64,000 nucleotides of DNA from the NCBI GenBank assembly GCA_039962225.1, contig JAMPKV010000010.1, forward strand, positions 124,001-188,000, given 5' to 3'. The notes under the pieces were generated by a model that was not told the DNA's origin, did not search any database, and saw only the letters and a program-made list of their open reading frames with translations. The DNA is from Microcoleus sp. AS-A8. GTDB taxonomy: Bacteria > Cyanobacteriota > Cyanobacteriia > Cyanobacteriales > Coleofasciculaceae. Shown here one piece after another: positions 39,336 to 48,576 of the stretch. The first letter of the stretch is position 1. The number at the start of each line of letters is the position of its first letter. Made by a program: the position numbers and the translations under genes.

Positions 39336-39613
39336 GTTTTTGGGTGGGGTGGAGGCTGTTTTGGTGACAACCAGTAGGTGTTTTTTTGAGGGAGTCAAAA
39401 ATTGGGGCTGTATCCCTTATCCCACGGGGGTTTTAAGCTTTTTTCTGAAAAATGGGGTTGTCGGAAGTCTTGAAAGCTTTACGGAAATTGAGTTTTAGGC
39501 GTTTTTCTGTTAGCGGTTATTTTTTTATCGATGGCTGTAATGGTATATTGAGGTCAGGTTGTCAGAATCTGCACCTTGAAAACTAAATACAGTATGGGGT
39601 CTAGGCACCAGCG
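39336..39613 (+). promoter_or_regulatory. Probable CRISPR leader
   Basis: The 278 bp between proA and the first repeat are AT-rich toward the array (39500-39613) and contain no gene. The CTTGAAAACTAAATAC segment just before the array resembles leaders of other cyanobacterial arrays. Perfect repeats start here while degenerate ones lie at the other end, so transcription and spacer gain should run from this side. Confidence 0.65.
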
Positions 39614-41328
39614 GTTGAAATCGACTTAAATCCCTATCAGGGATTGAAACCTGTGTTTGCTGGTCCGGGAACCACAACCCTTGTGTTGAAATCGACTTAA
39701 ATCCCTATCAGGGATTGAAACCTACATCGAGGTTAGTGAAGCCCAGGTGAGGGAAGTTGAAATCGACTTAAATCCCTATCAGGGATTGAAACAATAGCGA
39801 AAAGCTCTCTAGCGAGGTCGTCAGGTTGAAATCGACTTAAATCCCTATCAGGGATTGAAACACGCCCACGGCGACCAAGGTCAGCCCGAACAATTGTTGA
39901 AATCGACTTAAATCCCTATCAGGGATTGAAACTCAGTGGGGCGTTCCCGTTTGAGCGTCTCAGCAATGCGTTGAAATCGACTTAAATCCCTATCAGGGAT
40001 TGAAACATACTGCCAGCGGCGACTAAGTCGGCGTAACGCTTAGGTTGAAATCGACTTAAATCCCTATCAGGGATTGAAACAAAATCATTGAATCCCAACA
40101 AACCCACAAAGTCATTTGGGTTGAGTTGAAATCGACTTAAATCCCTATCAGGGATTGAAACAGGGGCTGGGGAGCCGTCCCAATTCCGTGCATCGTTGAA
40201 ATCGACTTAAATCCCTATCAGGGATTGAAACTTGGCGTCTGAAACCAAAATGCAGTTAGCCTTGTAGTTGAAATCGACTTAAATCCCTATCAGGGATTGA
40301 AACAGATCCGTACCCTTCCATACTTAGAAAATTCAGCCGCGTTGAAATCGACTTAAATCCCTATCAGGGATTGAAACCCCGGACAAGTAAACGTCAGTAC
40401 TTCATCCAGTGGGGTTGAAATCGACTTAAATCCCTATCAGGGATTGAAACCTCACATTTCCTCGTGGGCTGACAAATTCTGTAGGCACGTTGAAATCGAC
40501 TTAAATCCCTATCAGGGATTGAAACCCGTTGACGGAGACACTGCCCACTCTCAAGGCAGCGTTGAAATCGACTTAAATCCCTATCAGGGATTGAAACCAG
40601 GAATGCTGTCCACCTGTTCCTTAGTAATCTGTTGAAATCGACTTAAATCCCTATCAGGGATTGAAACCCTCAATCCGGATTAATTCGGATTGGCAGAAAA
40701 CGGGCAAGGTTGAAATCGACTTAAATCCCTATCAGGGATTGAAACCCGTGGTGTACCGACACAAGCTAAAAATCAATTTGTTGAAATCGACTTAAATCCC
40801 TATCAGGGATTGAAACATATCGAATATCGGCCCATCCCTGATATTAGCCGGTTGAAATCGACTTAAATCCCTATCAGGGATTGAAACCGGTTGGAACAAT
40901 GATTCTCTGACCAGCCCCACGTTTAGGTTGAAATCGACTTAAATCCCTATCAGGGATTGAAACGAACACATAAGCCGCAGCGCCGCAGTGTACCAGTTGA
41001 AATCGACTTAAATCCCTATCAGGGATTGAAACCCATATAAAACGAACGAGCTAATATCATCATCAAGTTGAAATCGACTTAAATCCCTATCAGGGATTGA
41101 AACAAAGACCAAGCTAGTATTTCCGGAATTATTGTTAGTTGAAATCGACTTAAATCCCTATCAGGGATTGAAACATCGGATCGCCCCTCGCTAAAAGCGG
41201 CTACAACCCGCTCTAGGTTGAAATCGACTTAAATCCCTATCAGGGATTGAAATTCCAACTCGTGTTGTCGCCCATACTTTGGCAAAAGAAAGTTTAAATT
41301 CCACTTAATTCCTATCAGGGATTGAAAC
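39614..41328 (+). CRISPR. CRISPR array, 24 repeats of 37 bp and 23 spacers
   Basis: The 37-bp repeat begins GTTGAAATCGAC, has the internal dyad AATCCCTATCAGGGATT and ends ATTGAAAC, the 8-base handle typical of cyanobacterial type I/III arrays. Repeats 1-22 (first at 39614, last ending 41174) read as identical. Repeat 23 (41217-41253) differs in its final base, and repeat 24 (41292-41328) has several changes in its 5' half. Spacers are 32-44 bp (mostly 34), the longest being spacer 7 (44 bp, 40081-40124) and spacer 22 (42 bp). The degenerate end marks the old, leader-distal side. No cas gene is present anywhere in the window, 39 kb to the left and 22 kb to the right. Confidence 0.98.
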
Positions 41329-41365
41329 ATTTTAAACTGACAAGATTTTGCATTAATTGTAACAA

Positions 41366-41482
41366 CCGCCAGTGGTTAAAACCACTGTCTCATAGCTAAA
41401 GTCGTCTAAAGACGACTGGATGAGCATTTTAGTCCACTTAAGTGGACTTGAGCTATGAGCCGTGAACTTAAGTTCACGGCGG
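41366..41482. repeat. Nested palindrome: four perfect hairpins inside a larger inverted repeat
   Basis: Four perfect hairpins follow each other: CAGTGGTT/AACCACTG (41370-41387), AGTCGTCT/AGACGACT (41400-41417), AGTCCACT/AGTGGACT (41431-41448) and GCCGTGAACT/AGTTCACGGC (41459-41480), each around AA or TA. A longer pair, CTCATAGCTAAAGTC (41389-41403) and GACTTGAGCTATGAG (41445-41459), encloses the inner two, and CCGCC/GGCGG closes the ends. It resembles a non-autonomous palindromic element. The rest of the 41329-41649 gap shows nothing more. Confidence 0.75.
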
Positions 41483-41649
41483 ACTGTCGGGTTTAGAGAG
41501 AAGAGAATGAAGCAAGATCGTAACTTACTCATTTAGCAAAAAATATCAGCCCTAAATTATCTCAGGCCCAGAAGATTGGCGTTCATGTTGTAGAAACGTT
41601 TGAAAAATGATAAGCTATGTTAGCTTAATTAGCTGTAAGTTGTCGTTTA

Positions 41650-42006
41650 ATGGACTGTATTCAATTAACTGGAATTCGTTGCTACGGGTACACCGGCTAC
41701 TTAGCAGAGGAGCAAGTACTCGGACAATGGTTTGAGCTTGACCTAACCTTGTGGATAGATTTAGCACCCGCTGGAGAGAGTGACGACATTACCGAGACGC
41801 TGGACTATCGCCATGCGATCGAGAAAGTCAAGCAGCTAGTGAAAACCTCAAAGTTTGCCTTGGTGGAAAAATTGGCAAGCGTGATCGCCACTACCCTATT
41901 AGAATTACAGCCAGTGCAGCAAGTTCGAGTGCAGTTAACCAAACCGGCTGCCCCTATCCCCGACTTTGGCGGTAAAATTACGATTGACATCACCCGAACA
42001 CGTTAG
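41650..42006 (+). CDS. folB: Dihydroneopterin aldolase
   Basis: A 118-residue FolB, which converts 7,8-dihydroneopterin to 6-hydroxymethyldihydropterin in folate synthesis; it forms octamers. Diagnostic blocks are the N-terminal LTGIRCYGYTGYLAEEQVLG, DDITETLDYRHAIEKVK and the C-terminal KPAAPIPDFGGKITIDITR, with the catalytic Lys near its start. The length is normal. It stands alone after the CRISPR array. Confidence 0.95.
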   Translation: MDCIQLTGIRCYGYTGYLAEEQVLGQWFELDLTLWIDLAPAGESDDITETLDYRHAIEKVKQLVKTSKFALVEKLASVIATTLLELQPVQQVRVQLTKPAAPIPDFGGKITIDITRTR

Positions 42007-42156
42007 CGGTGCGTTAGCTTAGACAACTCAAGATAGAGATTTCTTGCATAAGGGGCAGAGTTCTGAGAGATAAAGATTAGTGCAGCGTGGGGGAGGTTTC
42101 TCAGCCATTGCTGCTCAGGACTGTCGTCGCCCAAATTAACTTTTGCCGGAGCTCCA

Positions 42157-44385
42157 ATGATTAATAAGCGATTTTTTTCGGGAATCTTATTAACAAGCTA
42201 TATCTTGGGAGTAGGCAGTGTCTCCCCATTACTGTTATCCGCTCCTAGCTCAGCCCAAACCCAAGCCTCGGATGAGCTATATTACACCTTTTTTGAGCAA
42301 AAAATTCCTCTAACTCTGCGCTCAGATGCGATCGCCGTCGCCTTCAAACCGGTCGGTAGGACGCGAGGCACCCGAAGTAATAAACCCCTACATTTACAAT
42401 TACAGCAAGACTTACAAAAAGGTGCCGGAACTCGTGGAAGCACCCGTGCAGGAACACTCAAAGTAGAAGTGAGTCCCCTGGGAGAGAACTATGCGCTAGT
42501 CAATTTGCCCTCCGGAACTCGCAGTTCCCCAACCGCCGTTCAACAGCAAATTCAGCAGCAACCCTATGTAGAAACAACGCTCCCCGTTCTCAGTCGCACC
42601 GCTGCTCATTCCCCGTCACAGCACAAACGCCCTCAACTGATTGTCCTGCCGAATGAAATTCTGCTCAACTTTAAGCCCGGAGTTTCTGAAAGCGAGAAAC
42701 AATCCATCCTTGCGGCGAACAATCTAGAGATGATTCGACCCCTACGATTTAGTGAAAATCGCTACTTAGTTCGCTCAAAAACGCTTACCGGAACCGCTGT
42801 TCTCGGAGTCGCGAATCGGCTCAATAGCCAAGCTAAAGTGCAATCCGCCACACCTAATTTTATTCAATCTCTCACCAATCAAAGTCATTCATCCCTTTCA
42901 ATCCCAGCGGCTACTTTAAAACCCCCCAAGGCCACTTGGAAATTAAAAAATCCCCTGGTGAGTTTTTTTAAAGCCGATAACCCGCCCATCAAAACGGCTC
43001 TACTTCCGGTGCAATGGCATCTCAATAGCACCCCTTTAGCAACGTGCTTAAATCAGCGTCGCGAGGACAAGAAGGGCTTGATGGAATATTTGACAACGTG
43101 CTTTAGTAATCGCACACTTCAAGCCGCGAAAACCTCCTTACCCCGCACTGATATGCGCGTTATAGATGCCTGGAAAAATAGTAATCAAGGGAATGGGGTG
43201 GTTGTCGCTGTACTCGACACTTTAATTCAGTGGAACCATCCTGACTTAGCCGAAAATCTCTACAACGTTGGTGATATTCCTGATCGATTACCGGGTGAAG
43301 TCAGCGGCTGGGATTTTGTCGAAAATGACCCCGACACTCGCATGAGCCAAAATGAGCTAACGAGCCTCAAAGGCAAATTTCGAGATGCATTTCTAGCCAC
43401 CGCTGATGAGTTACGGCAAAAGTATCCCGATACCTTCCAAGAGGTGGAACAGGAAAATCCGGAAGAGTCGGTGGAAGAGATCGCCAACATTGTCCGTTAC
43501 ATCCTGTTGAATAGTGAAGTCGCCGGTGAGTTTCACGGCACTATGGTGGCTGGAGTTGTCACCGCACGTCCCCAGGACGAGTCAGGCGTGGTTGGTGTGG
43601 CACCCAAAGCCAAGCTTTTGCCGGTGCGGGTGTTGGGTTTAAATGGTAGTTTTTCGGTCACCGCCTACTTAGAAGGGATTGGCTACGCCGCTTCTAGGGG
43701 TGCGGATGTGATCAATCTTAGTTTGGGTGGGCGTCTCCCAACCCAAGGTGAAGCTGAACTGATTTCTGAAGTTCTGCAAGCCAATCCTAAGTTAGTCATG
43801 GTGGCTTCAGCAGGCAATCAAAATTTGGATGAAATTGGCTTTCCTGCTGCCTTGCCGGGTGTCGTTGCCGTTGGCGCAACCAACCTTGCCGGTAATCGTG
43901 CTCCTTATAGCAACTATGGAGCCACACATCCTTTGGGGCAAGGAGTGACCCTAGTAGCTCCCGGAGGAGATATGTCCTCGCCTGGGTTGATTGGCGGCAT
44001 TCTGACAACCGGAGGGACTTGGTTAGATGAGTTCTGGCAAGATCTGCCTACGCCTGGTAATTGGGGGCCAAACCAGGACACGAAAGGGAAATATCGCTGG
44101 ACACAAGGAACTTCGTTTTCATCGCCTGCGGTAGCGGGAGCGATCGCTTTAATGAAAGGAGAAGACTCAACTCGTCGCCTGACTCGCGAACAACTGGTTA
44201 GTATCTTGAAGCAAACGGCTAGTTATGATGGACTTGCTGTGAATGAGGACGATGGTAAGGTATATCGTTCGCAACTTGCAGAAAAAGCGCTTCCTCGCTC
44301 CATTTCTCAACAGCAATATTTCTTTGGCAGTGGATTGGTGAATGCGGATGCGGCGGTAAAGGTTGTGAAGCAAAAATTGCGATAG
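42157..44385 (+). CDS. Secreted S8 (subtilisin-like) serine protease
   Basis: A 742-residue exported protease. A signal peptide (about 1-33, ending near APSSAQA-like residues) is followed by a long N-terminal prodomain (about 40-260), which contains an inhibitor-I9-like segment (EILLNFKPGVSESEKQ). The catalytic domain carries Asp354 (VVAVLDT), His460 (FHGTMVAG) and Ser653 (GTSFSSPAVAG), with the oxyanion Asn in VASAGNQN. The usual HGTHVAG reads HGTMVAG. An insertion of about 80 mostly charged residues lies between the Asp and His blocks. Likely function is extracellular or periplasmic proteolysis. Confidence 0.93.
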   Translation: MINKRFFSGILLTSYILGVGSVSPLLLSAPSSAQTQASDELYYTFFEQKIPLTLRSDAIAVAFKPVGRTRGTRSNKPLHLQLQQDLQKGAGTRGSTRAGTLKVEVSPLGENYALVNLPSGTRSSPTAVQQQIQQQPYVETTLPVLSRTAAHSPSQHKRPQLIVLPNEILLNFKPGVSESEKQSILAANNLEMIRPLRFSENRYLVRSKTLTGTAVLGVANRLNSQAKVQSATPNFIQSLTNQSHSSLSIPAATLKPPKATWKLKNPLVSFFKADNPPIKTALLPVQWHLNSTPLATCLNQRREDKKGLMEYLTTCFSNRTLQAAKTSLPRTDMRVIDAWKNSNQGNGVVVAVLDTLIQWNHPDLAENLYNVGDIPDRLPGEVSGWDFVENDPDTRMSQNELTSLKGKFRDAFLATADELRQKYPDTFQEVEQENPEESVEEIANIVRYILLNSEVAGEFHGTMVAGVVTARPQDESGVVGVAPKAKLLPVRVLGLNGSFSVTAYLEGIGYAASRGADVINLSLGGRLPTQGEAELISEVLQANPKLVMVASAGNQNLDEIGFPAALPGVVAVGATNLAGNRAPYSNYGATHPLGQGVTLVAPGGDMSSPGLIGGILTTGGTWLDEFWQDLPTPGNWGPNQDTKGKYRWTQGTSFSSPAVAGAIALMKGEDSTRRLTREQLVSILKQTASYDGLAVNEDDGKVYRSQLAEKALPRSISQQQYFFGSGLVNADAAVKVVKQKLR

Positions 44386-44396
44386 GGTAATGGGTA

Positions 44397-44416
44397 ATGG
44401 GTATTTTTTTACCCAT
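44397..44416 (+). terminator. Possible terminator after the S8 protease
   Basis: ATGGGTA and TACCCAT form a 7-bp stem around six T residues, preceded by tandem GGGTAAT heptamers. The T-run is in the loop rather than after the stem, so terminator function is uncertain. Confidence 0.3.
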
Positions 44417-44445
44417 GCCATTTCTCAATTCCCCATCCTATCGGA

Positions 44446-44934
44446 CTATATATAGTCTAAAAATCCCTCAGGGACGATACGCACATTACCGGATTTGCAT
44501 TTTGGAATATCCAGCCAAAAGGCTGTGTGTTTACCCTCTGCTTCCGTAAATTCAAGTTGGTCGCATTGATAAAATTTGGGGTCAGCAAAATCACACTGAT
44601 ACAATTGGATAATTTCGTGACCGGGTTGACCATTGAAGGTAAACAAATTTTCGATACAGCCCAAATACTTGATATTAATTAATTCAGCCTGGAGTTCTTC
44701 GTAGAACTCTCGTTTCAAGGCATCGTAACTGGTTTCACCAAACTCAACGCTACCCCCCAACGCCCGATAAAACGTTTGTTGCTTGACCGGGTCGTAACCT
44801 TGTGCAAGCAAAGTACGAACGGGACGGCTTTGCTCACTAGCCTTATCATCATCCCGAATTAAACCCAATACCTTGAGGCGAATTTTATTAGGGTGCATTT
44901 TGGGGAAAAATGTTGATCTACCTGTGATTGCCAT
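44446..44934 (-). CDS. Nudix hydrolase
   Basis: A 162-residue Nudix protein that hydrolyses nucleoside-diphosphate-linked substrates. The Nudix box GGSVEFGETSYDALKREFYEEL fits GX5EX7REUXEE exactly and binds Mg2+; it is followed by a beta-rich core. The specific substrate cannot be read from the sequence. An internal ATG at residue 13 (MHPNKIRLKVLGL) could be the true start, as no strong ribosome-binding site precedes either. A palindromic repeat separates it from the upstream gene on the same strand. Confidence 0.9.
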   Translation of the reverse strand: MAITGRSTFFPKMHPNKIRLKVLGLIRDDDKASEQSRPVRTLLAQGYDPVKQQTFYRALGGSVEFGETSYDALKREFYEELQAELINIKYLGCIENLFTFNGQPGHEIIQLYQCDFADPKFYQCDQLEFTEAEGKHTAFWLDIPKCKSGNVRIVPEGFLDYI

Positions 44935-44943
44935 GAATTAACT

Positions 44944-44969
44944 GTAGGGTGCATCGCGACGCACCCTAC
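44944..44969. repeat. GTAGGGTG-type palindromic repeat
   Basis: GTAGGGTGC and GCACCCTAC form a perfect 9-bp stem around an 8-base loop, in the short gap between the DUF3531 and Nudix genes. Same family as the copies at 18.1, 35.4 and 35.5 kb. Confidence 0.7.
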
Positions 44970-44984
44970 GATTGTGAATAAACT

Positions 44985-45440
44985 TTAGTTTTGATGAGCC
45001 TCATAGAACATGGAGCGACTGTCCCGGCCTACTGACCAATCTTTATTTTCACCACCAATAATTAATTGTTCAATCGCCACATATTCCTTAGCTAGTTGCC
45101 TCAATGCATTAATCAACACATCGATCGCGAGCGCATCACTCGTCCCCAAATCAAACCAGCAACGTCCCCAAGTCCCTTGATATTCAAACTCACTCTTATT
45201 ATGCATGAGTGCCATCATGCTGTTGTCTGCTATCTGCTCGTCATAGTCCATATAGCTGATATCCAGACCAACATCCTGAACTTGAAGATTTTCCGCATCA
45301 AATCCTCCCAATTTACCTAATAAAAACCAGGAATTGAAAACCTCTTCTACATATTCTTTTTCCATTTGGGAGGGAACGGTGCTGAACTTCAGCCAAATCC
45401 ACAAATCGAAGGGGTTAAACTCGCGAAACTGTACCTGCAT
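44985..45440 (-). CDS. DUF3531-family protein
   Basis: A 151-residue protein of the DUF3531 family, found in cyanobacteria and plastids, function unknown. MQVQFREFNPFDLWIWLKF starts the conserved region, and WGRCWFDLGTSDALAIDVLI is the most conserved block. I use the ATG at 45440; a GTG three codons upstream is equally open, and GAAGG lies just before the ATG. No membrane segment is visible. It lies upstream of the Nudix gene on the same strand, with a palindrome between them. Confidence 0.85.
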   Translation of the reverse strand: MQVQFREFNPFDLWIWLKFSTVPSQMEKEYVEEVFNSWFLLGKLGGFDAENLQVQDVGLDISYMDYDEQIADNSMMALMHNKSEFEYQGTWGRCWFDLGTSDALAIDVLINALRQLAKEYVAIEQLIIGGENKDWSVGRDSRSMFYEAHQN

Positions 45441-45654
45441 GACCTTCACGCTTTACTTAATTGCGACCTGCTGTAAGCAGCAGCGCTTCGCTATCATTGT
45501 AACGAAAAGCTCTCCAGAGCCTCTTCAGTCTTAATCAAAAATACGCCCTTTCGGTTGAGGTAAGTCGAATTTCTCATGTCGCTAACGCTAACATTTAGCC
45601 GCGAAATTTCGGAAAAATCCTCCGCCAGAGGTAACTTTACAGGAAGATAAGCCT

Positions 45655-46200
45655 ATGTCTGCAATCTCCTCAGGAGAATCTGTTATGTTATGTTATGCCA
45701 GTGAAAGCGAAAATACTACAACAGGCATTCGCGAAGTGGTGACAGCGGCGTTCGGTCAAACTAGCGAAGCCAATCTCATAGACACTATTCGCCACTCTCC
45801 GAATTTTATCCCCGAACTCTCAATCGTGGCCGTAGAGGCAGGGGGAGTGCTAGGCCACATTCTGTTTAGCCCCATCGTTATTGAAACACAACAACACAGT
45901 GTTCCTGCCCTAGCACTGGCACCGTTAGCCGTGACTCCTGCGCGTCAGCGTGAAGGAATTGGGCGTCAATTGGTACAGGTTGGTTTATCCAAGTGCCGCG
46001 AGTTAGGGCATCAGATCGTCGTGGTTCTGGGTCACTCGGACTATTATCCGAGCTTTGGGTTCCAAAAAGCGAGTCAATTTGGCGTGCAGGCACCCTTTTC
46101 AGTTCCCGATGAGGCGTTTATGGTACTAGAACTCCAACCCGGTGCGCTAATGGGTGTGAGTGGTATTGTGCGGTATCCCGCCTATTTTGACGAAGTTTGA
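45655..46200 (+). CDS. GNAT-family N-acetyltransferase
   Basis: A 181-residue acetyltransferase. The acetyl-CoA site is LAPLAVTPARQREGIGRQLVQ (motif A, RxxGxG-type), followed by LGHSDYYPSFGFQKAS typical of the YhbS-like branch. The N-terminal ten residues before MLCYASESEN are likely a small extension; AGGAAG eight bases before 45655 supports the longer start. The substrate is unknown. Divergent or isolated; converges on the porin gene. Confidence 0.88.
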   Translation: MSAISSGESVMLCYASESENTTTGIREVVTAAFGQTSEANLIDTIRHSPNFIPELSIVAVEAGGVLGHILFSPIVIETQQHSVPALALAPLAVTPARQREGIGRQLVQVGLSKCRELGHQIVVVLGHSDYYPSFGFQKASQFGVQAPFSVPDEAFMVLELQPGALMGVSGIVRYPAYFDEV

Positions 46201-46293
46201 GATGTTGAGTTAATTTCAGGACACGATTTAGCACCTCTTTCAGATGGAATGTATCCAGCATTTCGGGAAATAGTACAACCCGTAAATGAGCAA

Positions 46294-48426
46294 TTAAAAA
46301 CTAAATTGAGCGCGTAAATTACCTACGTAAATGGTCGGATTGCTGTCGAAGTTGTTCGCGTTCCCAATTAGATAAAACGCTGGAACGAGGGCAATATTAT
46401 TGGTTATGGGGTAGTGGTAAGTAAGCTCAAACTCGTATTGAGTACCACCATCCCCACCACCAGCGACCAAGAACCTACGACCACTTAAAACATCAAAGGG
46501 CACTAAAAATGATAGAGTTGCCAGTGCCCCCTGCTTACCTAAATCAGGGAAGCCTAACCCAAATTGGATCGATTGAGAATTAATGTTACCTCCCGATCGC
46601 CCAGGTGTGGATGGAGCGATCTCTGTGCTGGCATAGGAATAACGCCCGAAGATACCAAATTTGGAAGTAATTAGCCAGTCAAAGTTGAGTCCAAAAGCAT
46701 TCACCGTGGCTGGTTTAATTCGACCCCCTTGACCATCATCCGCCACCCCATATATGGGTTCTGCGCTCACCACACCTCCATTGTTATCGAGGGTGTTATG
46801 AGAATAGATCAGTCTGATATTCGCTGTTGAACTCGGTTTGTAAGTTAACTCAGCCGTGATAGTGTTGGTACCACTAAACAAACCCTTGCTTGGATTAGAT
46901 GAAGTGTTAAATCCAAAAGCAGCCGGTAAAAATTCATTATTCTCACCCAGATAGCCTACGTGCAAATCGAACTGCTTGCTGAGATTAATTAGGGCAACCA
47001 CTCCAGAACCACGATCGATCGGGTCATGAACAGTAGTGCCATTAGAGTTGAAAGTGCTACCCCCTGTGAGGAAGAAGGTAAAGGCATTGTTATCAAAAAA
47101 ACGATGCCAGTTCACGCGGGGGCCAACAACCAACTGCACCTTATTACTAATAGGAAACTGGTAGAACAAGTCATGGATAACCACCTCAGCAAACCCGTTA
47201 TTGGGTCCAGCCGTCTGATCGAGAAACGGAGTACCAAAGGTATTGAAAAGCCCTGCCGAAGCGAACTGGTTAGCGGGAGATAGGCCATTACCCGCCGCCA
47301 ACTGAGTTACCAAGAGATCTTTGCCCGTAAAGGAAGTGTTGAAGGTCAACCAGGCTAGACCACTCATGGTAATGTTTGGGTTCTCCACCTCCTGAACCAA
47401 GGGTCTACCATCTGCTCCTCGTCCAGCGAATCTAACATCAGGAGAGGCTGCATTGATTGCCTCCACTTTGACATTACGACCAGCAGTGGCTCCAGTCATG
47501 TCAAACCACGCTAGACCACTCAGCTTAGTCGTCGCAGAAAACTGATGGTCTTCTAAAAAGGCCACACGACCGTCTAACTTATCAACCCGTGTCCCCAAGC
47601 TAGCCAGTTCAGTTTTAAAATCCTCTGTCAGTCGTTGCAAGGTTTCTAAATCCTGGCGAGTCACGAACCCGTCTCCACCAGTTGTAATGATGCGCTCAAT
47701 TTGTTGAAGACAGGCGTTTAAACCTGCTGCAAATTCATAACGGCTGCTTGAACGATTACCCCGGAAGGTGCCGTCTGGGTAGCCAGCAATACAACCATAG
47801 CGTTCAACCAGCGATCGCAACGCCTCAAATGCCCAGTCTCCGGGAGAAACATCCCTTAGTTGCGTCACGTTGGTGACTTGTGACATAGGAGCGTTCGGAT
47901 CGCCGTCTCCCTCCCCTGAAGAGATCTCAGCTACAGACGGAACCTCTAACGTCGGTATATCAGCTAATGATTCGACAGGATTTGCCGGAGATATGGTCGG
48001 AGGAGGTGTTGAGACTGTGCCTTGAACTGGATTGGGATTAATTTCTATTTTGTCCGATGTCAACTCAGCTATCGAGGTGACTTGAGCAACAGGTACATTG
48101 AACGCATGAGGGAGAGACTGTAACTCTTGAGACAAGGGAGCGAGGTGATTTCCTCTTTGGTCGATGACGTTGAGCCCAGAGTCCTCCTTGTCTCCCTTTT
48201 CCTCCAACTGTTGGATACGCCCTTGGCTAACTGTAGACACTTCCACTGGAGTCTCGACCGAAGCTGGTGACGGGGGTATTTTTGCGATCGCTTCCTTGCC
48301 GGGAACCTCATCAGCCCTCGCCTGCAAGGCTAAACTGTGAACCATCACACTCGAAACTAACAAAGACATCCAGAACGTTGCTGAAGCAGAAAGCCAAGCT
48401 TTCTGGGTATTTGCATCCTTAATCAT
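46294..48426 (-). CDS. SLH-OprB outer-membrane porin (cyanobacterial Som/iron-uptake porin type)
   Basis: A 710-residue exported protein. It has a signal peptide, then a long Pro/Glu/Val-rich linker, then an S-layer homology domain (about 190-245, LRDVSPGDWAFEALRSLVER and GYPDGTFRGNR). A short coiled coil follows (TRVDKLDGRVAFLEDHQFSA), and then an OprB-type 16-strand beta-barrel ending in Phe (LRAQFSF), as barrel proteins do. The SLH domain anchors such porins to peptidoglycan. Relatives are major cyanobacterial outer-membrane channels, some linked to inorganic ion or iron uptake. Confidence 0.93.
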   Translation of the reverse strand: MIKDANTQKAWLSASATFWMSLLVSSVMVHSLALQARADEVPGKEAIAKIPPSPASVETPVEVSTVSQGRIQQLEEKGDKEDSGLNVIDQRGNHLAPLSQELQSLPHAFNVPVAQVTSIAELTSDKIEINPNPVQGTVSTPPPTISPANPVESLADIPTLEVPSVAEISSGEGDGDPNAPMSQVTNVTQLRDVSPGDWAFEALRSLVERYGCIAGYPDGTFRGNRSSSRYEFAAGLNACLQQIERIITTGGDGFVTRQDLETLQRLTEDFKTELASLGTRVDKLDGRVAFLEDHQFSATTKLSGLAWFDMTGATAGRNVKVEAINAASPDVRFAGRGADGRPLVQEVENPNITMSGLAWLTFNTSFTGKDLLVTQLAAGNGLSPANQFASAGLFNTFGTPFLDQTAGPNNGFAEVVIHDLFYQFPISNKVQLVVGPRVNWHRFFDNNAFTFFLTGGSTFNSNGTTVHDPIDRGSGVVALINLSKQFDLHVGYLGENNEFLPAAFGFNTSSNPSKGLFSGTNTITAELTYKPSSTANIRLIYSHNTLDNNGGVVSAEPIYGVADDGQGGRIKPATVNAFGLNFDWLITSKFGIFGRYSYASTEIAPSTPGRSGGNINSQSIQFGLGFPDLGKQGALATLSFLVPFDVLSGRRFLVAGGGDGGTQYEFELTYHYPITNNIALVPAFYLIGNANNFDSNPTIYVGNLRAQFSF

Positions 48427-48576
48427 TATTCCTCACACCTATTTTTTGAAAACAAAGACAGGATGCTAACAAACCTGCCTTAAGGTAGATGTAATGTTAG
48501 CAACACTCTTCATTCGCACCCCTCTGTTTGTCATCATTGAATGACAGGCTCTAAGAGCAAACGTTTGGGATAAAGC

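Noticed and set aside
40444-40635. 63-codon open frame within the CRISPR array
   Set aside because: It is only the repeat and spacer sequence read as codons.
39614-41328. Idea that some spacers target genes in this window
   Set aside because: No spacer was recognised elsewhere in the window by eye; an exhaustive comparison could not be run.
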